This document shows, piece by piece, positions 51,801-63,800 of a stretch of DNA of 64,000 nucleotides (position 1 is its first letter; each line of letters opens with the position of its first letter). The notes below the pieces were generated by a model, which saw only the letters and a program-made list of their open reading frames with translations, had not been told where the DNA came from and did no database searches. The stretch lies in assembly GCA_025267735.1 (NCBI GenBank), contig CM046297.1:23090011-23154010 (forward strand), in the 5' to 3' direction. The position numbers were made by a program, and so were the translations under genes. The DNA is from Mactra quadrangularis. Lineage: Eukaryota; Mollusca; Bivalvia; Venerida; Mactridae.

Positions 51801-54800
51801 ATAAAACAGCGGTACACTTTGGCAAACACATGTCTTTATCATGATAATGGTTTAATAAGTGACTAATAATCTCATGAATTAATGACTGAAATGTTTTTAT
51901 AGCACTGTATAATATAATTATTATTTTAGTTCAAGAAGTGGTAGTTCTGCTAACATATGGAGTTCATCTAGACTTGTAGCCCAAGGTTTAAAGAAGGAAT
52001 TAGTGGATGGTATACATCTATCACCTATTGCTTTACAATTAGTAAGTTATTATAGTCCAACACAATTAACCTGAGCTTGAACTACCTAATAAAATAATTA
52101 CACACTTCACTTACATAAAATCGTGAGTTTCCTTATGCGTGTATACGGTTATACACATGTTTATAACGATGGATGTGAGTATAAATCAATTTATTAAAAG
52201 TGGCATGTTATTGTACTTTTAATTTTGGACACATTAGTGTTTGGGTAAACAAGTAAGTCAGCAATATTATGGCACAGTTTCAAAGCATTTATTCTTATGA
52301 AATCAACATTAATTGTTCAGTACGTGTATTTTGCCGAAAGCTTCCGATATAGCGCAATTTACAAACGAAGACAAAAATGGACTGTAAATACTGAGTTTAA
52401 TATATTCTTGCATAAATGTCAAGCTCAGGTTAATTCTGTTGGACTATACCTAGTTATAGTTTGTTTACACTATATGAATTTATAAAGAATTCATTAGAAT
52501 TCACTACTTCCTTAGTACCAAATATTTGTAAAGAGTTATTTCCCTTTGTATGATAAAATACTATAAAATATTTACATTGATTACATCTCTGTCATTATAT
52601 ATAAGATATGTATTCCATCTTTTTTGCATAAATTTGCATATTTTAATCTACTGTTCAGAAATTAGTACCAAATGATTGGTAAAAACATAGGTATAGATAA
52701 ATATCTTCAACTTCTATCAAGGTCCATTTTTTCCCCTGTTTTTTGGAAAAAAACTTTGTAAGGACTCGAGTGCACAGTTCTCCTAAAATATGAGGTTTAA
52801 CTCCTGGACCAATCTTCGTAAACAGATATCCCATAAAGCATTGTTGTACAGGATCTCTACTATCTCAATGGAGGGTCACGTCGAGATGACCTTTATGTCG
52901 ACTCATCAACGCATAGCTTTCATCTAGACGAAACACTATTAATAACATTTTGATTTTGTAATTTCCATTTTTAGATCAAGGTTTGCTAGATAATTTAACA
53001 GCGGTATTATTCTCAGTCTGCGATTGAACGGCTCATTTCAAATTGCGTGACGTAGACGATGTAAACAAGTTACGTATCATATAAATTTTGTCATTAATAT
53101 TATGATGTCAAAAGGTCACCTGAATGTGACCGTCGTTTGAAAAGGTCAGATTTAAATTAGCGAGTAAGGGATCAATAAATTTTAGATCGGGTTTTAATCA
53201 GATAACTCCTGGACTAAATCTATATCTATTTTATGTTTACAGGATGCTCAAATGTTAATGAATATGTATTGTAATCATCAAATGAATCATGATGATGGAA
53301 CTTGTTGTAGTAAACCTGAACCTGCTACTACATTACAGATAGTTGTAGCTGCTTTCTTTCTTGTATGGTATGTATATTGTCAGGGCATTTTTTCAGTATT
53401 TGGGACCTGCAGACCCCAGGGGTTGGGTGGGTTTGGGTTTGGTTGGTTTGGTCTGTGATGGGAGGATGGCTTAGACAGATTTGTTGATCAATCAGTTGAT
53501 TGAAGTCACGAATTCATAATATTAGAAGAAAATCAGTCCCTATATAAAGACCATCTCTGTATTATGGACATCAATTTTTATGGTCTTAGAGTAACTGTAG
53601 AATCATGATAATTTAATGATGATGATGGTAAATTTAATGATGATGATGGTAAATTTAATGATAATGATGGTAAATTTAATAATGATGATGGTAAATTTAA
53701 TGATGATGATGGTAAATTTAACGATGATGATGATGGTAAATTTAATAATGATGATGGTAAATTTAATGATGATGATGGTAAATTTAATAATGATGATGGT
53801 AAATTTAATGATGATGATGGTAAATTTAATGATGATGATGGTAAATTTAATAATGATGATGGTAAAGTTAATAATGATGATGGTAAATTTAATAATGATG
53901 ATGGTAAATTTAATGATGATGATGGTAAATTTAATGATGATGATGGTAAAGTTAATAATGATGATGGTAAATTTAATGACGATGATGATGGTAAATTTAA
54001 TGATAATGATGGATAAATTAATGATGATGATGGTAAATTTAATGATGATGATGGTAAATTTAATGATGATGATGGTAAATTTAATGATGATGATGGTAAA
54101 CCTAAGTTGTTACTGTATAATTTCAGTATGGTATCTACTCTAGCATTAGTTATTTATAGAAGAAGAATGAGAAGAAATGGTGTTAAGATTAGAATGGGTA
54201 AATATTCTATACTTCAACATGTGTAGTATAATATTGTTAGTTTAACTTTCATTTGAATGCTAGGAGCAGTAGTCCAGTGCTCAATCTTTTTGCTCTATTT
54301 TTTATTTTTTTTATACTGGGTTTAACGTCAAGTCAACACAGTTTAGGTCATTTTATGGAAACCAGCACACCTAACTTTCCTAGACCCTTGTATATAACTA
54401 GTACTCACATACTCTTCCACAAGGCCAGCGACTTCTCCATATTCCCTATCATTGGAGGAAAATTGATGTTATTGTCAAATTTTCATAGACAGGTATAACC
54501 ACTCTGGATGGGATTAAAAACTTCGGGAAACTAGATTGGAAATCCTGATATGATACTAATTGCACTTCAGATTCAGGTTCTTTATCTATTTTGTAATTAT
54601 TACAGAGAATGGACAAAGAAATGGTAATAGTAATGGTGAAGAGAAACCAGCAACAGAAAGTGCTCAATCTTTGTATGAAGTATTAACATCATTGTCTAAA
54701 CTTGGTATTATAATGGCTTACTTCTATCTGTGTGACAGGTATGATATATTACTGTGGTGCTTTTCACAAAAATCTTACGATTGAAATCATCGTAAGTCAA

Positions 54801-57800
54801 AATCAAGAAACATTCATATTACCCTTATTTTTTGGCCAGACAGTTCTAAATATTATTGAATTATGTAAAATGTTTTATACATTTTGAATATTTATTTCAT
54901 AGTTGTGTGTTTATTATCCTTCTGACTTTGAATTGCAAAATTTATGAAGTTGACTTACGATAACTTTTCTCGTAAGAATGTTTGTGAAAAGGTGCACTGG
55001 TTGTTTAATTGTCTTTGATGGTGAACATCTGACTGGCCATTGTTATTCCTAAAACACATTTGTTCTGTTCTCTTCGGTCAGAATTTATTTTGAAGTTATC
55101 AGGATTGAATTCTAAATTTTTAGATTTCTTAAAATCAAATCTGCTGAAATTGTGAATTTCAGGATTTTTAAATCTTGATCTTTAGATATTGCATTATATT
55201 TGAATTAGTATTTTGTATTTAACTCCTATGGACTAGTAATTATTGGATAGCGAGCTCCGCGTTGGTTTGAATCCAATCCAAAACCTACCCCGTTATTTCC
55301 TTGAGCAAGAAACTTTATCCTGCTAGCTCAGTACTTGGGGACCATGAAAACTGACTCTTAAGGGATAAATCTAAGTTGTAAGAACTTGTTTTGGAATCAA
55401 GCTAAAATAAATTAGTATAAACTTGATTTAACCCTTACTTGGAATGTATGTGCTGCCAATTATTAGCTGATATCTACTGTCTCAAGCATTACCTTGATCA
55501 TCTGTGAATTAACTTCACCTCTGTTGAAGTCATGAACGCTGGTCAAGTGACTGTATTATGATTCAAATATTTGGGTTTTCTGCTGTGGTACGAACACACT
55601 GTCACTATGAAAATATGTGTACCAAGAACAAAAGTTTTAAATCTGCATTTTGTGCTTTACAGTAATAATGTGTAAATAACTTTGTCTGTACCGCCTCTGA
55701 ACAGACCAAAAGAACCAACTGCAAATTTGAGTTCCGAATTAGATCTGTTGTACTTAAACTTGCCCTTCTATATAGACAAAGGAAACTACACAAATTATTA
55801 ACCTATCTCGTAATATAGATAAGGCAGAGAGGAGCACATGCAAAATTAATGTGCAAATGTAATTTTACTTAACTTTTCAAAAATGCTCATGTTTAAATAG
55901 ATAAATATTGTTAAAAATTTGCTGAAAAACTAGTTTGTGATGTTTAAAACTATTAAAGGGATTTTATGTTTTCAATATTTATTTTTTCAGGACAAATTTC
56001 TTCATGAAAGAAAACAAATATTACACACATGTCAACTTTTTTCTACCATTTGCTTATGTTATGATACTTGGTTTCTTTTTTACTGAGAGTACAGAAAAGG
56101 TAGGTTATTCATGCTTCAATTGTTTCTGGGATGTAATTTTAGCTTGACTGTTTGGAAATGGGATTGCACATACTGATTTCGTTTCGAGGGCACCCCAATC
56201 TGAATAAAACCAGATCATTATGTTTAATAACTTGTTGTTTACATCACCTACGTCACGCAATTTGAAAAGAGCTGACCAATCACAGCCTGTGAATAACACC
56301 ACCTTCAAATTAGCTTGCAAACCTTGGTCTAAAAATAGAAATAACTAAATTAAATGCTATTACTTGTGTTTCAAGCGTCTAGATGAAAGCTACAGATTGA
56401 TAGGTCGACACAAAGGTCATCTCAATGTGACCCTCTGAGCGACCCCGAGATTGAGAGCACCATTTTTTTTATATTGTCAAAACACTGTTGCTATTTTTGA
56501 AACCAGTTAGGCAATTATAAGAAGTAAAGCTCAGTTTGGATATTTTTAATCATATATTTATGTACCATGTAGTATATACTGGGAACCAGCTACTGTTAAT
56601 AATTATATCTTAATGTTTCTGGCTCCCTTGTGTAATGCTATTTAATGTAAATTTTAGACTGAAATGTTACATAGAGATCAAACTGATGAATGGAAAGGTT
56701 GGATGCAATTAGTTATATTAATATATCATATTACAGGTGCTAGTAAGGTATGCATGTTATATTTCTTTATTTCAATATTTTCTTAACTTATGTATTCATA
56801 GATTATAAAAGTTATGTCATGCAACGAAGAACTGTGACTTTTTTATACAGACATTCCAAAAAGTGCAGGTCTGAAGGGCATGACAGGTTAAATTCCAGTT
56901 GGTCTGTCTTAGCCGGTCTGAATGTCCAGTTAAATTACATTTTTTAAAAATTAAAATGAGGACAACTATCGGCTATCTTATCTTATTTCTCAGTACATAT
57001 TGAATTAATTTTGATGTTTGTTCTCAGTTAAAAGTTAAAATAAGGACTGAGATGCAACTAGAAAACAGTTATGATAAGTCATGACATATTGTTGTATTTT
57101 GAATAAAAATTTTATTCAAAATTTTTGATGATTTCTTCTGGTCCAGTGAAACCTGTTTCGGTACAGTGATTGTCATTAACTTCATGTCTTTATCAGTGGG
57201 TGTTCCCCAAAGATCATACTAAAAAAGACTTCCAGTTTATTTTAGGGCTGTGATGATGACAAAAATACAGTATCTGTAATATCTTGGATTGAAATCAATT
57301 AATCATTTTGATTCTAACAATCATGTCAAACAATCAGTTCTACTTAGAAATTGGTGTTAAACCTGTTGATAATGATGTCCTAGATGTTTTCATTTTACTT
57401 TGTTTTTTTTTATAGTTGGTTATGTACGAAGCATGGGTGAAAGTTTTCAGTATTAATACTGATTTCATTTAGTGTTTTTGGACAATTTTGTAGCTGTTTT
57501 TGGGCTATATTCCTTATCTTTAATCATATCTTTTTTTCATAAATTCAATCGAAAATTCCCAGTTTAACTTAAATTCTTTTTTTTTAAAACAATCATGCTA
57601 AGTATGTTTCAGCTTAAAATTATATGTCCCAGTAATATTTCTTTTTAATAATTAACAAACTTAATAAAGAATGAAACTAAAAACCATGTTAAATCTCATC
57701 TGCTATTGTTATTAAATTTGCTTGACATTTTATCTAAATTGAAACCAATATGCTGATAAAATTCCCAATTCTATGGGTATTGGTCATATTCCCAAATTTG

Positions 57801-60800
57801 TGAAAAACAAACATTATCATTATTTTGAGTATAAATTACTCAATGTAAATTTTATAAAATTTGTCTATTTCAGTATTTAGAAAGTATGTTTTTAGTATTT
57901 TCAAAACTTTCAACTTTCACCCATGATGAACTTGTTGTGATCAGTTCTGATGTAATGTATTATATAATCAACCCGGGTCGATAGCGCAGTTGGTAGCGCG
58001 CTGGGATTTGGAATCTCGTGCCCGAGGGGGTGCGGGTTCAAATCCAACCCGGGGAGGTTATACCCTTCTATGAAAATTTGACAATAATGTCGATTTTCCT
58101 CCATTGATTAGATAATATGGAGAATTTTCCGGCCTTGTGGAAGGGTAGGTTAGTACTGGTTATAGACAATGGTCCAGGAAAGCTAGGTTATGTGCGCTGG
58201 ACTCCGTAAAATGACCTAAATTGTGTTGACACGGCGTTAACTCCAATAAATATATAAATAAAGTATTATATAATCTCTAATGTTATATTTTATTAGATAT
58301 TACCTATCTACATGCACATAAGAGTACTAGTGTCAGGCTACCTATTTCTGACTGGATATGGACATTTTACCTACTTCTGGAAGAAAGGAGAATATGACTT
58401 ATATAGATATTGCCAGGTAAGTTTATTCCTGGGTTGTATAATGTGGTTGATCTAGGTTCTATACACTACCCTCCAAAAGTTCCTTCACATTACAAGTAAT
58501 TAAATTGTTACAAAATCCAAGTTCAAGTTTGAAGAATTATTATGTTATTGTTTATTTTATTCATTATACATTGCATGAAAACAATATTTATTGTTACTTT
58601 TTATTTTATTGAGTTGCAGTAAAAGTTATCTGTCAGTCTCCGGAACTATGGTTAATGTATCTCAATGAACCATTATCAAGTTAGAGATATTTGTGTTAAC
58701 TCACGTTCAAAAGAAAAAAGTACTGATTTCAAAAAGCAAACTAAACTCATTAAACAATAAAATGTTTTTACAAATTTTGAAACTCCATTTGGTGCAATGT
58801 AAATTGTAAATGTGTGAAGGAACTTTTTGAGGGCAGTGTACTGTCATGGCTTCTGGAATAATTTTACACACTTGTCATTGATTTTTCTCCTTGAAGGCTT
58901 GGGCAGAATGAATTACTTCAGTAGGAATGTTGAATTCTAATTTACGCTGTTAAACTGCAAGCATGATTATAATAATTATGTCAAGTGTTTAGTTTAATTT
59001 ATCTTCATTTGATATGTCAAATCCTTTGGTATTTAGTGTGCTTTAGTGGATTGATTAAATCTAAGAAGTTCTTCTAAATTTAAAGCTTAAACATTTTTTC
59101 AAGCTTTTTTGAACATTATTTTAAACAGTTTATAAGCTAGTCAGGAAGTCGGATGAAATTCAAGGTCTTCTTGTGTGATGTCAATTGTAGGGCTCGACAT
59201 TAAAGGTCATCCAATTGCCCTAGACAACTCATAATTTGGGTTTTGCAACCTGTTACTGCTACAATAATATATGGTATGGGCAAGTAAATCATAAAGCTGG
59301 TTGTCAAACTGGGCAACCTACTTTGAAAATAATAGACCTAATCGGGAATTCAAAGTTATGGGGTTTTCTGTCCGTGCCCAGGTGGTACAAACAAAGTTAG
59401 TTACACATTATTGCTAAATAGCACAAACTATGGTTTAAATCCTATTGTTCTTCGTACACATGTTTTCATTGTAACGGTGAAAGTTTGTTTGTACCGGAGG
59501 GGAAACCCAAATATTTGAATTCCGGATATAGTCTATTGTCAAGCCCTGAATTGAAGCACTTATGATGTTATTTTGATATATTTATTGTCTTATGGAAGTT
59601 GATTTGGGGCTAGTGAAGATGCTTTTATTCAAATATAAACAGGCTAGTTGATAATGCAGGCTATTGTATTAAAACATACAGTACATAGGGCTAGTGTTTG
59701 TTTAAATGTTTTTTGAAACCTGGGTGATCACAGTTTCCTAAATTCCCTACCTTATTCCTCATGGTCTATTTAACTGTTCAAATATTTAATGATTGGTGTT
59801 TGTCACAAAATAAGTATCTTTAACACTGAGATTACTAATAGCGTAAGTTGAGAAATCAGGAATGAGTTATTTGTTGGTAGAAAGGTAAAATAGTGAATCT
59901 AGGCTATAATTCTGATGATAAAGAAAGTAGCAAAAAGCTATTTCCTTGATATGTGTATTATTCTACCTTAACCCTGAGATAATTCATAGTATAAGTTGAT
60001 AAATCAGGTATGCTTTGAAATCTGAATAGTTATTGTGGTCCTGTAAAATAAATAGTGCTGAAGATTTAGTGCAAACAATTATGACTCAAAGTCTTATGTA
60101 TTTTTGGCGAAAAAATGTACAAATTGTACCAGTTAAATGTCCTTTTTGAATCTTTTATTATGTATTTGACTGCTGTATGAACATTATAGGACTAGTGTTT
60201 ATTTACATTCTATCGAACAAGTGACTGCGTGTGCTGCTAAATTAAAACAGCTGATTCATTTATTGTTATTTAAATATGGCATTATAAGAAACTTCAGTGT
60301 CTGTTAAAATGTTATCTAAAAATAACAGCCATATTTTAACCATGTTTGATTGTTTTTATTGATTTGAGTTTGATATTAGACTGTTGTGTTGACAGGGTTC
60401 ATACAGACCTTGAAAAGTGCTTGAATTTTAAGATCTACCTTGAAAATGCTTAAAAATGATTTTGATTGCTTAAAAATGTTGTTTTTTTATTTGCAACCTT
60501 GAAAACTGCTAATTTTTAGTCCACGAGTGTGTGAATAATATTCAGATTATATTCTAATTTTCAATGCTCTACTTTTTTAAAAAAGATATAGCAGTTTATG
60601 TGCCACAGATTCGTTTTGACTTCCCGTTGACATATTACAGACAAGATGTGGGCAAATAAATGTGTCTATCAAATGCCTTGGTTTCCAAGTACCACTGGGT
60701 GGAAGACACAGACTCTTACCTACAGACTCATTGTAGATTATGCGACAAAACAAAAGAAATTGCCAGCTTGGCAAGTCAGCCCATAAAAACTTACAGTGCT

Positions 60801-63800
60801 TGAATTTGGCACTTATGTTCTTGAAAAGTGCTAGAACTTTGTCACTAAAATTCTGTAAGAACCCTGGTTTAGTCTTTGAGAGAAAACAGTTTTTTTTTGT
60901 CTTTCATGTTCATGAATTACACATTCTTCTTTAGTTATGATCATTTATAGAAACTTTAAGCATTTATATATGCTTTTTAAGAGCAGACACACTAGAATAG
61001 TTAATTTAATTGATGTTGTTCTTAATTTTTTTTATGAAACTGAACCCCTTGTTTCCTTGACCTATCCCAATACTAATTTGATTTCTCAAGTTATGCTATA
61101 TTAATTCTCAACTTTGAAAAATAAAACCTTGGGTTTGTAACTCTAGTACATTTAAACTCTTCCATTATCAATAATGAAGATATGACAATATGTATTGATC
61201 CTAAATAATCTCTAAAATAGGTTGCACTATATCATTGCATTATCTCGATGTTTTTCCCCAAATTATCATTACACAAGACTTTGGCATACATGTACAGTAT
61301 AACCTCTGCAGAGCGACCCTCTACAGAACAAATCCTCTGCATAATAACAGCTTTTGATGTTTCCCTAAGTCATAATTTTAATTGAATTTAACCTCTGCAG
61401 AGTAACAGACTCTCAACAACAACAACATACTTTAGTCCCTCCCAGTAGGTGTTGTTCAAGAGAGGTTGTACTGTATTTATATATATTTTAATATATTTTC
61501 ATTTGACTATGTCATAATATATGATCATATGTGTGTTGGGCAGACAGTTTTGCAGATGTATTAGCTATTTAAATAAATGAAATTAAGGTTTGAAGTTCTT
61601 TAACTTTATTGTGGATGTATTTGTACTTGGAAGTTATTAATCAGAAAATTTCTTTTTTATTTAGCTTATCTCACAAGGTACATAGTTGTATCTGTAGTTT
61701 GAGTTTAGAAGGTGAAGGTTAAATTGTGTTTTATTTGGCTTTTGATATGAAGAGATAATTATTTGCTTTAATGTGCTTTTAACTTAAAGACTAAGGGTGT
61801 CATTCATACGTTTTATGATAAACTGCTTAATACTCAAGTTAATTGTTTTGAAAAACTAATTTATTTAATGGAACTGCAGTCAGGTTTGATTTATATGAAA
61901 AATAATTAAAACTAGTGAAGATACAATATATAATAATATACATATAGTTAGTGTCTTTGTAACCTTTTTTTGTTTGAAATTTTGTAACACTGTGTGCAAT
62001 ATATTATAATATTTCTATATAGTATAAAGTCTAGTACAGAAGTTTTTTTAAGCGGATTTTGAGAACAAAAAATCATCTTTAATCTTACTTTAACATTTAA
62101 GTATCTGGAAAATTACAGGGCTTTAGATTCCCTGATCTTACCCATGTTTTATCGTATGTTGAAATTGAAAAAAGTTAAAGTGTGGTTTAAAGTTTGCATA
62201 ATACATGTTCAGCTGACTTTACAATCTTGTACGATAACTCCTGATCATTAAAATCACCCTGATCATTAAAGTCACTCTCGGGTGATCCCTTACACTACCC
62301 ATTTTCACTTGAAATGAGTGGAACATTTTTTATTCAGGGAAATTAGCCATGCCTCTCTAGTGGGGTTCAAAAACCAGACCATGATCCTTAAGCATCTTAC
62401 CACTGGACCACTGCTGCTAGTGTTGAATAGTTGATGCGATTTGTTTATTTATAGTTAAGATTTGCACTTATCTTTATACATTTTTATGTTTTCCCTGTTA
62501 ATGTCTCTGTGAAAGGTAAGACATATTCTGTAATGTGGACTTAATATCTGAGTTGCTTATGAGCTTTTACCATCAGATTTTTACTAGTGCATTTTTACTA
62601 TGAACTGACCGTCCCCTGTCAACAGTCTCTTTAGTCTAATAAATTAAATATACTATAGTTATAAGTGTAAGTTGATACAGATAAGGTTGTCAAACATTCT
62701 CTTATTTTTAATACATGTTATACTATAGGAGTGTGTGATTGTTTTTTTCTAACACTCTTTCCATATAACCAGGGCTCGAATTTAACAAAAAATTGGACTC
62801 GCAAATTTTTGCAAGTTGATTTTATTTCAACTCGCAAAATGAAAATTATCGCTCACATTTTTTTCTTCAAATTTTATTGGCATACATAGTTACTATTCAT
62901 GTATGCAATACAAAAACAACATAGTGCTACATATAACTAGATAATTATACCAAGGGCGTTATTGTGGGATAGACAAAAATATCCCAACTATCGATCTATC
63001 TGGCCGTTTCAATGCTGATTTGAGCCTTATTAGTTTAGACAGTAAAATGTTTGCGGCGATTTTAACACTTGAAAATTTGCGAGTTAAAATAAAAGTTACT
63101 TGCAATTTTCAAAATCCACTCCCATTTTGCTAGTATGAGAGCTTAGATTCGAGCCCTGCATATAACTATGTAATGTAATAACTCAGTACGCAAACAGGAG
63201 TTTCCTTTAACATAACTAGTGTACATGTTGTTTATTGTGATGATAATAATAGGGGATTACTTTTCTTTTGAAAGTCCGTGAATTTCAGATTTTATGGAGA
63301 TTTTACTTGTATTTCATTCTGAGGAGAGTTGCTTCCCCTTTACCAACTTATTTGGGAAATATGAAAATATATGTTAAGATATAATTATTAGACATACTTA
63401 TCAAAATAGCTGGGTGGAAAATCCAATATTAATAAGAAGCCAGTTTCATTATTGTCTGTCTTACTTTACTGTTTCCAGTATTTCAAAGTTTAGTTGAAGT
63501 ATTGGAAAGCTTTGAGTACAGAATTGTTTTATTAGATTAGATTTTTGTTGGATATTAAGTTATCACCCAGTAAATAAATAGCAGTCTATTCAACATTCCA
63601 TATACATGTACATTTTTCTTTTTTCATGAGGAATATTATTTTTTTGTTGCTGTTTGTTTTTTGTTTATCATCATGTTTTGTTCAGACAAATTACTAGTTA
63701 AAGCTGGGAAATCTGTTGCTTGCCTTACTATAAAGCCTATTTTAATTGCATATAAAAAGAAAGAAAAAAAAGCCTTACTATGAAACTAAATGTATATCTG

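Noticed and set aside
53616..54143. 175-codon methionine-rich open frame (MMMMVNL repeats)
   Set aside because: It is the 21-bp minisatellite of CASD1 intron 9 read in one frame; the period is divisible by three so stops never arise.
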